Source: a bacterium (GTDB lineage Bacteria > Bacillota > Clostridia > Christensenellales > Aristaeellaceae). Taken from it: DNA of 64,000 nucleotides. Below are positions 49,638 through 59,001 of the stretch, piece after piece. Position 1 is the first letter of the stretch. Every line of letters begins with the position of its first letter. A model generated the notes under the pieces. The model was not told where the DNA came from. It searched no databases and worked only from the letters and a program-made list of their open reading frames with translations. The stretch spans positions 32,122 to 96,121 of the forward strand of contig JAQXJZ010000001.1 of NCBI GenBank assembly GCA_029009515.1. The letters are read 5' to 3'. Both the position numbers and the translations under genes were made by a program.

Positions 49638-51498
49638 GGCAGTCCACCACCTTTCGAACGTTCTGAATAATGCTCTCATCGTCCAGGCCAACTTCCGCAA
49701 GCAGGTGCTTGTGGTCGCCGTGCTGGATGAAACGGTCCTCTACCGCCATCACGGAAACGGGCGTTGTCATCCGGTTCTGCGCAGCCCATTCCAGTACAGC
49801 GCTGCCAAAACCGCCCTGCAAAACGTGCTCCTCAAGGGTCACAACAGGCGCGCCCTTTTCAAATATACGGCGGAGGGTTTCCGCGTCAAGCGGTTTGATG
49901 GTGGAAGCATTGATCACTTCAGCCCGAATGCCTTCCTTGGCCAGTTCATCCGCAGCCCGAAGAGCGGCTGCGGTCATGGTGCCGGCAGCCAGCAGCGTAA
50001 CGCTGTCGCCAGCGCGCAGGCTCTGCCACTTGCCGACGGCAAAGGAATCGATGCAGTATCCATCAGGCAGCTTTTCAGCATTCTTCGGGTAACGAATGGT
50101 GCAGGGCTTGCCAGCTTCATGAGCTGCCAGAATCATCAGCTTAAGCTCATCCGCGTCAGCCGGAGCCAAAACCGTCAGATTGGGAATATGACGCAGATAA
50201 GCAAAATCATACAGCCCCTGGTGAGACTGGCCATCCTCATTGGAAATGCCTGCGCGATCCAGCAAGCAAACCACCGGAAGATTCTGAATACACACATCAT
50301 GCAGCACCTGATCGTAACCGCGCTGCAGGAAAGTGGAATAAACAAAGAAGTACGGACGCATACCGCCGGAAGCAAGACCGGCGCAAAGCGTAACCGCATG
50401 CTCCTCGGCAATACCCACATCAAGGAAACGCTCAGGAAACGCCTTTTCAAACAGTTCCGTACGCGTTCCAAGCGGCATGGCAGCGGTGATAGCCATCACG
50501 CGAGAATCCTTTTTGGCAAGCTCAATGAGCGTCTCATTTGCTACATCGCCGTTTCCACGGCTGCTGGATGCATTGCTTCTTCCGCTCTCCACAAAGAACG
50601 GAGAAGTGCCGTGGAACGCTTCAGGCTTGCTCTCGGCGCGATGGTAGCCATAACCTTTCTTGGTAATGCAGTGAATGACGACAGGCTCATCCAGCAGTTT
50701 CGCCTGTCCGAGCATACGTTCCACCGCTTCCAGATCATTGCCGTCAATCGGCCCCAGATAGCGGAAACCAAGCGCAGAGAAGAAGCCTTCATCCACAAAA
50801 ACAGACTTTACCATGCGCTTGACAGTATGGACAAGGCGATACACCGGCTCCCCGATGACCGGGATGCGGCTCAGTCTGCTCTTGACGCGCTTTTTGGTGG
50901 TATTCCAGCCAGCGCTGGCGCGCAGATTGGACAGGTGCTTGCTCAGCGCGCCTACGTTCTGCGCAATGGACATCTCGTTGTCGTTGAGCAGAACAATCAT
51001 GCGCGTCTTGCTGTTGCCACAGTCATTGAGCGCTTCATAGCACATGCCGCCCGTCAGGGCGCCATCGCCCACAACCGCAATCACATGATGCTTCTGACCC
51101 TGAGCATCGCGTGCACGGGCAAGGCCCAGTGCGGCAGAAAGCGCCGTAGACGCATGGCCAGCCTCGAAGCAGTCGTATTCACTTTCGCAGCGGCGCGGGA
51201 AACCAGACAGGCCGCCATAAGTACGAAGCGTATCAAAGCGTTCATAACGTCCGGTCAGCAGCTTGTGCGGATAGGTCTGATGGCCAACGTCAAAGACGAT
51301 TTTATCCTGGGGCGTGTCAAAGACGCGGTGCAGTGCAAGCGTAATTTCCACAATGCCCAGATTGGACGACAGATGACCGCCATTCTGCGAAACCGTCTGA
51401 ATGATCTTGGTACGAAGATCATCCGCAAGTTCTTCGCATTCTTCACGGTTCAGATTGCGGATATCCTCCGGGGATTTAATTTCTGATAATGCAACCAT
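49630..51498 (-). CDS. dxs: 1-deoxy-D-xylulose-5-phosphate synthase
   Basis: TPP enzyme that starts the MEP isoprenoid pathway. The 622 residues carry SSNLGIVEIT, GHQTYPHKLLTGR, the TPP motif GDGALTGGMCYEALND, DVGIAEEHAVTLCAGLA and PYFFVYSTFLQRGYDQ. The ATG at 51498 has AAAGGAG upstream; the track's start at 51567 adds unrelated residues. It lies 16 nt after ddl. Confidence 0.96.
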   Translation of the reverse strand: MVALSEIKSPEDIRNLNREECEELADDLRTKIIQTVSQNGGHLSSNLGIVEITLALHRVFDTPQDKIVFDVGHQTYPHKLLTGRYERFDTLRTYGGLSGFPRRCESEYDCFEAGHASTALSAALGLARARDAQGQKHHVIAVVGDGALTGGMCYEALNDCGNSKTRMIVLLNDNEMSIAQNVGALSKHLSNLRASAGWNTTKKRVKSRLSRIPVIGEPVYRLVHTVKRMVKSVFVDEGFFSALGFRYLGPIDGNDLEAVERMLGQAKLLDEPVVIHCITKKGYGYHRAESKPEAFHGTSPFFVESGRSNASSSRGNGDVANETLIELAKKDSRVMAITAAMPLGTRTELFEKAFPERFLDVGIAEEHAVTLCAGLASGGMRPYFFVYSTFLQRGYDQVLHDVCIQNLPVVCLLDRAGISNEDGQSHQGLYDFAYLRHIPNLTVLAPADADELKLMILAAHEAGKPCTIRYPKNAEKLPDGYCIDSFAVGKWQSLRAGDSVTLLAAGTMTAAALRAADELAKEGIRAEVINASTIKPLDAETLRRIFEKGAPVVTLEEHVLQGGFGSAVLEWAAQNRMTTPVSVMAVEDRFIQHGDHKHLLAEVGLDDESIIQNVRKVVDCHG

Positions 51499-51514
51499 AG
51501 TGCTCCTTTGTAGT

Positions 51515-52720
51515 TCAGCCCAGCTTGGCTCCGTTCTTGGGGCCGGCTTTCCCGCCCAGAGATACATCGCTGAGGATGCTGGAGGAGTAAGCGTAGTTGC
51601 TGTCGTCCTTATCCTTCTTCGCCTCCATGGCGAATTCGACCAGCTTGTCGATCATTTCACGGTACGGCATGCCGGTAGCCTCCCACAGATAGAAAGCCAT
51701 GGAGCCGGGAAGCGTGTTGATCTCCGTGATGTACAGGCCGTCCGAAGCGGCGTCGTACATATAGTCGATGCGTACAACGCCCTTGCAGTCCATATTGTTG
51801 AAGATCTGCACGGACAGTTCCTGCACCTTCTGGCGCAGTTCAGGTTCGATGGGCGCAGGCAGAACGCGCTTGAGAGAAGCCATGCCCTTGCTGCCGCTGG
51901 CGCCGTATTTGTCCAGATAGCTCAGCAGATCGCCGCCGGTAACAGGCATCTCAATCTCGCTGGCCTTGGAATGACCATTGTAGCCCAGCACGGAACAATT
52001 CAGCTCCAGCGGCTTGTTCAGGCCCTGTTCCACCAGTACCTTGCGGTCAAAATCGAAGGCCAGTTCAAGCGCTTCTTCCAGTTCCTTGCGGTCATTGGCA
52101 CGGCTGACGCCAATGGAAGACCCCAGAGAAGCAGGCTTGGTGAACACAGGATAAGGCAGCGTCTTTTCAATCTGATCCATCACAGCATTGCGGTCCTGCT
52201 CCCACGCACGGCGGAGGAACCAGCAATCCGGCAGCACAGGAAAACCAGCGCCGCGGAAGAACTGCTTCATGTACACCTTATCCATGCCAATGGCGCTTGC
52301 ACCAACGCTGGAGCTGGAATACGGGATGTTGCACAGTTCCAGCACGCCCTGCACCGTGCCATCCTCGCCATGCATGCCATGGAAAACGGGAATGACGCAA
52401 TCCAGACGGGCTGCCACCACTTCCTTGTCCTTGCCAAGCAGGCCCTTGCCGCGCTCGATGTAGGTCAGTGCGCCGGAACCGGCGGTCAGATCCGGATTGA
52501 CCTTCACAACGCCCTTCTTCATCGGATCAAAGGGCGTGTAGGTAGCCATATCCAGCAGCGCTTCTCCAGTAAACCATTCTCCCTGCTTGCTGATGTAAAC
52601 CGGAATGATATCGTATTTTTCCTTGTCAGCGGCGCGCATCAGCTGAACTGCACTGATGATGGACACATCATGTTCGCAGGTACGGCTGCCGTAAAAAACG
52701 CCCAATTGCAGTTTGCTCAT
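51515..52720 (-). CDS. ddl: D-alanine--D-alanine ligase
   Basis: ATP-grasp ligase that makes the D-Ala-D-Ala dipeptide, 401 residues. The N-terminal GSRTCEHDVSIISA is followed by HGMHGEDGTVQG, the serine loop PYSSSSVGASAIGMDK, TKPASLGSSIGVS and EINTLPGSMAFYLW. GGAGG precedes the ATG at 52720. The C-terminal 30 residues are an unusual Ser/Gly/Lys-rich tail. It overlaps nothing but lies 14 nt from the MurF-like gene, its likely functional partner. D-Ala-D-Lac activity cannot be excluded from motifs alone. Confidence 0.93.
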   Translation of the reverse strand: MSKLQLGVFYGSRTCEHDVSIISAVQLMRAADKEKYDIIPVYISKQGEWFTGEALLDMATYTPFDPMKKGVVKVNPDLTAGSGALTYIERGKGLLGKDKEVVAARLDCVIPVFHGMHGEDGTVQGVLELCNIPYSSSSVGASAIGMDKVYMKQFFRGAGFPVLPDCWFLRRAWEQDRNAVMDQIEKTLPYPVFTKPASLGSSIGVSRANDRKELEEALELAFDFDRKVLVEQGLNKPLELNCSVLGYNGHSKASEIEMPVTGGDLLSYLDKYGASGSKGMASLKRVLPAPIEPELRQKVQELSVQIFNNMDCKGVVRIDYMYDAASDGLYITEINTLPGSMAFYLWEATGMPYREMIDKLVEFAMEAKKDKDDSNYAYSSSILSDVSLGGKAGPKNGAKLG

Positions 52721-52734
52721 GGATAATCCTCCAA

Positions 52735-54366
52735 TCAAGCTTCTTCGTAGTTATCTGGAAGGTCATTTTCATACAGCACAGTGTCAGTCGGACGAACCAT
52801 GCTGTGCAGCAGTGCGGTAGAAGCGTTGAGACTGTCAACGCGATGGATGTTTCTTTCGTCAAATTCAGCTTCTTTCAGGCCATCAATGATGGGCTGCACG
52901 CGCTTCTTGCCGACAATGATGGCAATATCAACGCAGCCAGCCATAGCCTTGCCGAATTCATAGTTGTAATCCGCTTCCTTCTCACCAAGCTCAACCATAC
53001 CGGGAGTGATAATGATGCGGCGCTGCGGGAAGTCTTTCAGCACCTGCAAAGCGGCTCTGGAGCTGACAGGGTTGGAATTGAAGGCGTCGTTGATAATGGT
53101 GAAGCCGCCGGGACGGGTGATGAGCTCCAGACGGTTCTTGACAGGCTGCAGCTTTTCGATGCCGTGAGAGATCTGGCGAAGGCTGAGTCCCAGATCGCTG
53201 GCAACAGCAGCGGCAAGCAGGATGTTCTGGATGTTATGCTCGCCCAGCAACTTGGTATGGCATTCAATGCTTCCCTTGTTGCGGATGTGAAGCGTGAATG
53301 TGCTGCCCAGCTGAGATACGCTCACCTTGTCGCACCAACAGTCAGACTTTTCGGGATCGCGTCCGCAGAGCACCTTGGTCTTCTGCGTCTTTTCATACAT
53401 CTGCGTGCAATACGCACCATCGTCGTAGAAATAGCAGTGGGAACCTTCCTGAGGCAGCCCTTCAATCAGCTCATACTTGGTGCCGGCAATGCGATCAATG
53501 GTCTTGAAGGTTTCCAGATGCTGCGGACCAACGGAGGTAATAATGCCGATGGTAGGCTTGACAAGGCGGCACATTTCTTTGATATCGCCCACATGTCGTG
53601 CACCCATTTCGCCCACAAACACCTGATAGGAAGGGGTGAGGCGCTCGCGGATGGCGCGGGAAACGCCCATCGGGGTGTTGAAGCTGGCAGGAGTGATCAG
53701 CGTAGGATACTTTTCGCTCAGGATGGTACCCAGAATATGCTTAACAGACGTTTTGCCATAACTGCCAGTGATGCCGATGCGGATCAATCGGTCGTTGGCC
53801 AGCAGCTTGCGGCGGGCATCGCGGAAATAACACTCGCTGATGGCCTTTTCGATCGGCCACGCAAGCAAACCAGACAGCGCCACAATCAGCGGCAGGAACA
53901 GCGGCCACGCCACAAACAGGTACATCGTAGCATAAAACTCAGCAAGCAGCCGGCTGATGAGCAGCATTACGATGGCGTGAACAACATACAAACGCTTCAC
54001 GCGAGCCGTAATAACAAACTTTTTCTTCGCATTTTTGGGGCGGAACAGCTTGGCAATCAACAGGCCTCCAGCCACTGCAATGGGCAGAATGAGAACAAGA
54101 TAGGCATAGCCCAAAAACTTGGAGTTGAGCGCCATAGCAGGCAGAGGAAGCACAACGGTGGCAAGCAGGCTCACAACAACGGCACACACGCCAGGCATGA
54201 AGCTGTTTTTCTTATTGCGCCACAGGGTACGGAAATAGCCGGGGAACTGATAGCTCTCCAGCTGGAAATAGTGCAGAAGCGTGCGGGAAGCAAACAGGCA
54301 GCACAATACAGGCACAAGAATCCACAGCCAGCTCAGCCACAGCACTTCAGGAACAATCTTAATCAC
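52735..54366 (-). CDS. Membrane-anchored MurF-like Mur ligase
   Basis: A 543-residue protein. Instead of the uridine-binding N-terminal domain of normal MurF, the first about 185 residues hold four or five membrane segments (WLWILVPVLCCLF, VCAVVVSLLATVVLP, YLVLILPIAVAGGLL, AIVMLLISRLL, YLFVAWPLFLPLIVAL). The central Mur ligase ATPase follows (GITGSYGKTSVKH, MGARHVGDI, ITSVGPQHLETF), then a MurF-type C-terminal domain (INDAFNSNPVSSRAALQVL). It probably adds D-Ala-D-Ala, or a related amino acid, to a membrane or lipid-linked substrate. It overlaps the hydrolase gene upstream by ATGA. Confidence 0.82.
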   Translation of the reverse strand: MIKIVPEVLWLSWLWILVPVLCCLFASRTLLHYFQLESYQFPGYFRTLWRNKKNSFMPGVCAVVVSLLATVVLPLPAMALNSKFLGYAYLVLILPIAVAGGLLIAKLFRPKNAKKKFVITARVKRLYVVHAIVMLLISRLLAEFYATMYLFVAWPLFLPLIVALSGLLAWPIEKAISECYFRDARRKLLANDRLIRIGITGSYGKTSVKHILGTILSEKYPTLITPASFNTPMGVSRAIRERLTPSYQVFVGEMGARHVGDIKEMCRLVKPTIGIITSVGPQHLETFKTIDRIAGTKYELIEGLPQEGSHCYFYDDGAYCTQMYEKTQKTKVLCGRDPEKSDCWCDKVSVSQLGSTFTLHIRNKGSIECHTKLLGEHNIQNILLAAAVASDLGLSLRQISHGIEKLQPVKNRLELITRPGGFTIINDAFNSNPVSSRAALQVLKDFPQRRIIITPGMVELGEKEADYNYEFGKAMAGCVDIAIIVGKKRVQPIIDGLKEAEFDERNIHRVDSLNASTALLHSMVRPTDTVLYENDLPDNYEEA

Positions 54367-55160
54367 GCGTTATTGCCTCCAAAGAAGAATGTGTTAACGA
54401 TAGCAGCAAAGCGCTGAGGCTCTTCAAGAAACGCAAAATGAGTGCGCCCTTCAAAGATCACCAGGCCAGCGTCAGGAATTTCTTTTTCCATCTTCTGCCC
54501 CATCCAAAGCGGGGTTTCCGTATCCGCGCTGCCCCAGATCAGCAGCGTGGATGCCTTGATAGAGGGCAAAAATTCAGACAGATCCTGATTGATTACCTTC
54601 ACAAAGGTCTTGCGCATATTGGGATTCAGCCGCTTGTAATCAGCAGAGCCATACTTCTGCACCAGCTTTTCCTGCATGGCGTCTGTCCACTTTTTCAGGA
54701 AGGGCACCTTCGCCAGCGCATTGATGATCGCCTTGAGCCGCTTGTAGGCAGACTGCTTTTTCGACTGCGTCTGTGCTGCCGGTTTGCGGATCCCCGCGCC
54801 GCCAGTAATCACCATTTTGCCCACCTTCTCAGGATGATGAGAAGACAGATAAATCGCTACACGACCGCCAAAAGAGTGTGCAACCACATCTGCACATTCA
54901 ATGCCCAGCTCGTTCATCAGAGCCAAAAGCTGCTCGGCATATTCCGGCACACCCCACGGTTCAGAGGGCTCGCCGCTCTGCCCGTGACCGGGAAAATCAA
55001 CCGCAAAAACATTGGCATTTTTGCGCCATTCCGTTTCAAAGGAAGAAAAGATGGAGCCATCGCAGCCCCAGCCATGCAAAAGCATCACAGTTGGCGCATC
55101 GCTCTTGTCGCACTTTTCGTAGCGATAAGCAATCTTGCAGCCATGAATCAAATCTTCCAA
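54363..55160 (-). CDS. Alpha/beta-hydrolase
   Basis: A 265-residue hydrolase. The oxyanion motif LLHGWGCDGS and the GHGQSG loop are followed by the nucleophile Ser in VAHSFGGR, the acid Asp in WGSADTETP and the His in GRTHFAFLEE, a complete triad. The substrate is unknown. It starts with TTG, preceded by AAAGGTGG at good spacing. It overlaps the MurF-like gene and precedes ddl, so a wall-related ester or amide is possible (inference). Confidence 0.85.
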   Translation of the reverse strand: MEDLIHGCKIAYRYEKCDKSDAPTVMLLHGWGCDGSIFSSFETEWRKNANVFAVDFPGHGQSGEPSEPWGVPEYAEQLLALMNELGIECADVVAHSFGGRVAIYLSSHHPEKVGKMVITGGAGIRKPAAQTQSKKQSAYKRLKAIINALAKVPFLKKWTDAMQEKLVQKYGSADYKRLNPNMRKTFVKVINQDLSEFLPSIKASTLLIWGSADTETPLWMGQKMEKEIPDAGLVIFEGRTHFAFLEEPQRFAAIVNTFFFGGNNA

Positions 55161-55217
55161 AGAAGCACCACCTTTCCGTAGTAACCCAACATATTTTACC
55201 CTATTCTATTCAAAAAG

Positions 55218-55252
55218 AAAAGCCATAACTGCATTTTTGCAGTCAGGCTTTT
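55218..55252 (-). terminator. Terminator of the pfkB-GNAT pair
   Basis: On the minus strand AAAAGCC and GGCTTTT flank ACTGCA/TGCAGT, giving a two-part stem followed by CTTTTTG. The hairpin includes the GNAT stop codon. Confidence 0.75.
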
Positions 55253-55731
55253 GAAATCTCGTACACGTAGCGCCTTTTTCGGCAGCTGATGGAGAACTCT
55301 GCGCGGCACCATGCAGGCACATCCACCGTGCTTTCCAGCACACACCCCAATTTTTCACACGTGCGAATGCTTGGCCAGTTATCTTCATCCGTCGTGATGA
55401 CAAATGATCGCATCTGCATGGCTTCAAATACGGGAATACACATGCGGCAAGCCTTCAGCGCACCGTTTCTGCCCTGAAAAGGCGGATCCATATGATAGCC
55501 AATATGGCCAAGATAATAGAGTCCTTCTCCTTCGCCAATGCGCAATGCGATCTCCCCTGCCACTTTTCCGGATGTCAGCTCCACAATATCAAAAATCAGG
55601 GAACACGCGCCGTCGAGCTGTGATACCCGGTGCGCATATTCGCGCGGACGCAGGGCAAACTCGCCGTCCTGAAACAGGTATTCCCCTCTGCGTCCTGCAC
55701 GCACGAATGCACGCTCTGCCGCTGTCTTCAT
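55243..55731 (-). CDS. GNAT-family N-acetyltransferase
   Basis: A 162-residue acetyltransferase resembling the RimJ/RimL type. The acetyl-CoA region is GYHMDPPFQGRNGALKACRM and the later strand-helix is DEDNWPSIRTCEKLGCVLES. The substrate is unknown. The start overlaps the stop of the sugar kinase gene by ATGA. Confidence 0.8.
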   Translation of the reverse strand: MKTAAERAFVRAGRRGEYLFQDGEFALRPREYAHRVSQLDGACSLIFDIVELTSGKVAGEIALRIGEGEGLYYLGHIGYHMDPPFQGRNGALKACRMCIPVFEAMQMRSFVITTDEDNWPSIRTCEKLGCVLESTVDVPAWCRAEFSISCRKRRYVYEISKA

Positions 55732-56651
55732 ACTTCCTGTACCGTTACTTTGGGCAGAAGAGCATCAAAATCATTCTTGCGCACCAGCTGGGTGCCGTCC
55801 GTCATCACGCTGGCAGCACCAGCAGCAACGCCATAACGGAACGCTTCCATCAATGTAGCGCCACCAGTCAGTCCAGCCAGAATGCCGCCGAGCATGGCGT
55901 CGCCTGCGCCGACGGTCGACTTGGCTTCAACCATCAGAGCCGGCGCAAACAGCGTCGTGGATTCATTCACGAACATCGCGCCATAGCGTCCCATGGAGAT
56001 CACAACGTTCTGCGCTCCGTAGCCCATCAGAAAGAGTGCGGCGTCGCGCAGGGAGCGCAGTGTGCGAAGCTCCTTTTTCATGATCGATTCAATCTCATGC
56101 AGATTGGGCTTAATCAGATAGGGCTTTTCCTTGATGCCATGCAAAAGCGATTCGCCCGCTGCGTCGAGCACACACTTCTTGCCCTCAAGGGCCTGCATAC
56201 AGCGCTGATAAGTGGTTTTGGCACAGCCAGCCGGCAGACGGCCGCTTAGAACCACATGCGAACTGTCTGCGCAGGTATGACGAAGCAGATCCAGAAACGC
56301 TTCCAGCTGCTCATCGTTCACAGAAATACCAGGTTCATTGAACTCGGTTATCTTCTTTTCGGCAGTATCAACCAGCTTCAGATTGGTGCGCACTTCGCCA
56401 GGCACGGAAAGGTAATCGAAAGAAAGTTCCTCTTTCTTCAGCATCTGCAGAAAGCTGGCGGCATTGTCTTCACCAAGGCAGCCAACACTGCGCACATCGG
56501 CGCCAAGCCGCTTCAGCACAATGGCAACATTGATTCCCTTGCCGCCAACATCAACACGCACATCGTGCAGGCGGTTTACTTCGCCAACCATCATCTGCTG
56601 AATGGTTGCGGTTTTATCAAAGCTGGGATTCATGCAAACAGTCGTAATCAC
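55728..56651 (-). CDS. PfkB-family sugar kinase (1-phosphofructokinase type)
   Basis: A 307-residue ribokinase-fold kinase. N-terminal TVCMNPSFDKTA and VGGKGINVAIVLKRLG are typical of 1-phosphofructokinase/tagatose-6-phosphate kinase; the C-terminal TVGAGDAMLGGILAG has the catalytic Asp. It starts with GTG at 56651, preceded by AAGGAG at 8-nt spacing; the track's 56726 start is non-conserved. No PTS genes are adjacent, so fructose-1-P is the most likely but unproven substrate. Confidence 0.87.
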   Translation of the reverse strand: MITTVCMNPSFDKTATIQQMMVGEVNRLHDVRVDVGGKGINVAIVLKRLGADVRSVGCLGEDNAASFLQMLKKEELSFDYLSVPGEVRTNLKLVDTAEKKITEFNEPGISVNDEQLEAFLDLLRHTCADSSHVVLSGRLPAGCAKTTYQRCMQALEGKKCVLDAAGESLLHGIKEKPYLIKPNLHEIESIMKKELRTLRSLRDAALFLMGYGAQNVVISMGRYGAMFVNESTTLFAPALMVEAKSTVGAGDAMLGGILAGLTGGATLMEAFRYGVAAGAASVMTDGTQLVRKNDFDALLPKVTVQEV

Positions 56652-56689
56652 TGTAAATGCTCCTTCCTGCAGTCTGGATAATGTCAAAC

Positions 56690-56715
56690 GGGACCGATGC
56701 AAATGCACCGGTCCC
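56690..56715 (-). terminator. Hairpin after the EF-G-like gene
   Basis: GGGACCG-A-TGCA and TGCA-C-CGGTCCC form an 11-bp stem with one mismatch, extended by outer TGTCAA/TTGACA. The T-run is weak, so termination or processing are both possible. Confidence 0.5.
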
Positions 56716-56735
56716 AATATTGACAATGCAGAGAA

Positions 56736-58820
56736 TTACTCCTCCTCGTCGTCCTCGATCTTCGCATTCTCGATGATCTTCTGGGCAACGTTGGCAGGCA
56801 CTTCTTCATAGCGCTCGAAGGACATGGTGAAGGAACCGCGAGCCTGAGTCATGGAACGCAGGTCGGTAGCGTACTTGAACATTTCGGCATGGGGAGCTTC
56901 CGCAACCAGCTGCTGCAGACCGTCAACCTGGTTCATACCCATGATGCGGCCGCGGCGCTTGTTCATGTCGCCCATGACGTCGCCCATGTACTCGTCGGGC
57001 ACGAGCACTTCCACGTGCATGATCGGCTCGAGCAGCACGGGAGAAGCCTGAGCGCAGCCGTTCTTGTAAGCGATACGGGCAGCGGTCTTGAAGGCCATTT
57101 CAGAAGAGTCGACGGGATGGTAGCTGCCGTCATACAGCTTGGCGTGCAGACCGACCATGGGATAGCCAGCCAGAACGCCCTTGCGGATGTGCTCGCGCAG
57201 GCCCTTCTCAACAGAGGGGATGAAGTTGCGCGGAACCACGCCGCCAACGACGGCATCTTCGAACTCGAAGTCGATGCCGGTATCGCCGATGGGAGAGAAC
57301 TCGATCCAGACATCACCGAACTGGCCGTGGCCACCGGACTGCTTCTTGTGGCGGCCCTGGATCTTCACGGTCTTCTTGATGGTCTCACGGTAAGGAATGC
57401 GAGGATCCTGCAGGTTGGCCTGAGCGCCGAACTTGCTGGCCAGCTTGTTGCGGATCACGTCCAGATGCAGTTCGCCCTGGCCGGAGATGAGGGTTTCGGT
57501 GGTCTCGACGTTCTTTTCCAGCTTGATGGAGGGATCTTCTTCCATCAGACGAGCCAGGCCGCTGAAGACCTTATCTTCTTCGCCCTGCTTGGCAGCAAAG
57601 ACGGCCTTGCTCATGCAGGGGATCGGATACTCGATGGCGGGATACTGGATGGGCTTGGCAGGATCGCACAGGGTATCGCCGGTGTTGGTGTACTGCAGCT
57701 TGGCCAGAGCGCCCATGTCGCCCGCCTGCAGCTGCTGCACGTTGATCTGCTTCTTGCCGCGCAGCACGTACAGACCGTTGATCTTTTCGGTCTTATCGCT
57801 GGTAGCGTTGTAGATGTTGCCGGTGGAAGACAGGGTGCCGCTCATGACCTTGAACAGGTTCAGCTTGCCGACGAAGGGGTCAGCGATGGTCTTGTAAACC
57901 AAAGCGCTGAAGGGCTCGTCATTGGCGCACTTGCGGGTTTCTTCTTCTTCGGTCTTGGGGTTCACACCGGTGTACACCTGGCGCACAGGAGAGGGCAGGA
58001 AATCAGCAATGACATCCAGCAGCTTGGACACGCCAACGCCGGTCAGACCGGAGCAGGGCACCACGGGGCAGATCTCGCCAGAGAACATGCCGGCCTTGAA
58101 GCCTTCCAGAATCTCCTCGTGAGTCAGTTCACCCTCTTCGAGGTACTTCATCATGAGCTCTTCATCAGCGCCAGCGGCAGCTTCGGTGATCTCTTCCAGA
58201 GCCTCGGCAATGGCATCGGCCATGTCGGAGGGAACGGGGATCTCCTTGGGCTGCCCCTTAGCAACGCGCTCATAGGCCTTGTTCTCCAGAACGTTGACCA
58301 GACCCTTGAAGTTGGCGCCGCTGCCGATGGGCAGGAGGATCGGCACAACGCTGCTGCCAAAACGCTCGCGCAGAGCAGCGGCAACCTTCGCAAAGTCAGC
58401 ATGATCGCGGTCCATCTGGTTGACGATGAACATCTTGCCGACGTTGTTCTTGGTGGCGTAGTTCCAGGCCTTCTCGGTGCCGACAGCAATGCCGCCAACA
58501 GCGTTAACCAGAATGGCAGCGGTTTCAACAACACGCAGAGGACCCATCATTTCACCGATGAAGTCAAAATAGCCAGGAACGTCGACGACGTTGATCATCT
58601 TCTGCTTCCACTCAATGGGAGCGGTGGCAGCACTGATGGAAATCTTTCTCTTGATCTCTTCGGGGTCGAAGTCGGTCACGGTGTTGCCGTCTTCGGTGCG
58701 GCCCTGACGATCGATGGCGCCAGCAGCGAACAGCAGCGCCTCAACAAGAGTCGTCTTGCCTTCGCTGCCATGACCCATGAGGGCGATGTTACGAATGTCT
58801 TTGGTCTGATAGTTTGCCAT
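56736..58820 (-). CDS. Elongation factor G-like GTPase
   Basis: A 694-residue translational GTPase with all EF-G domains. G1 reads GHGSEGKTTL instead of the canonical AHIDAGKTT and G4 reads NQMDRDH instead of NKMD, placing it in the EF-G-like paralogue group rather than the main FusA. Domain IV (SGGHGQFGDVWIEF) and domain V (RRGRIMGM) are present, with an acidic tail (EDDEEE). Its codon use is highly biased, as in the hydrogenase operon, suggesting strong expression. The exact role (translocation, recycling or stress) is not known. GGGGGA precedes the ATG. Confidence 0.88.
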   Translation of the reverse strand: MANYQTKDIRNIALMGHGSEGKTTLVEALLFAAGAIDRQGRTEDGNTVTDFDPEEIKRKISISAATAPIEWKQKMINVVDVPGYFDFIGEMMGPLRVVETAAILVNAVGGIAVGTEKAWNYATKNNVGKMFIVNQMDRDHADFAKVAAALRERFGSSVVPILLPIGSGANFKGLVNVLENKAYERVAKGQPKEIPVPSDMADAIAEALEEITEAAAGADEELMMKYLEEGELTHEEILEGFKAGMFSGEICPVVPCSGLTGVGVSKLLDVIADFLPSPVRQVYTGVNPKTEEEETRKCANDEPFSALVYKTIADPFVGKLNLFKVMSGTLSSTGNIYNATSDKTEKINGLYVLRGKKQINVQQLQAGDMGALAKLQYTNTGDTLCDPAKPIQYPAIEYPIPCMSKAVFAAKQGEEDKVFSGLARLMEEDPSIKLEKNVETTETLISGQGELHLDVIRNKLASKFGAQANLQDPRIPYRETIKKTVKIQGRHKKQSGGHGQFGDVWIEFSPIGDTGIDFEFEDAVVGGVVPRNFIPSVEKGLREHIRKGVLAGYPMVGLHAKLYDGSYHPVDSSEMAFKTAARIAYKNGCAQASPVLLEPIMHVEVLVPDEYMGDVMGDMNKRRGRIMGMNQVDGLQQLVAEAPHAEMFKYATDLRSMTQARGSFTMSFERYEEVPANVAQKIIENAKIEDDEEE

Positions 58821-58942
58821 TATAGTTCCCCCTTATTATCTTTCTGCATTCGGACGCATAGCCTCGCGGGCTGCATCATGCGGAAGAAATCAACAGAATA
58901 CGAAATGCTGCGTCGATGCATATGAAATTCCAGTCGAATGAC

Positions 58943-58971
58943 ATTATAGCAGAAAATACATCACTTGAAAA
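58943..58971 (-). promoter_or_regulatory. Extended -10 promoter of the EF-G-like gene
   Basis: Minus-strand TGCTATAAT (-10 at plus 58943-58948) with a weak -35 TTTTCA 17 nt upstream. It predicts an untranslated leader of about 115 nt, in which I see no known riboswitch. Confidence 0.65.
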
Positions 58972-59001
58972 GACAAAACGGAAAAAAACACGACATTTTG
59001 A

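Noticed and set aside
56889-58925. A 678-codon plus-strand frame opposite the EF-G-like gene
   Set aside because: Shadow of a highly codon-biased gene; the composition is typical of antisense translation.
58821-58942. A riboswitch in the leader of the EF-G-like gene
   Set aside because: The leader is about 115 nt, but I find no known aptamer motif or terminator/anti-terminator pair in it.
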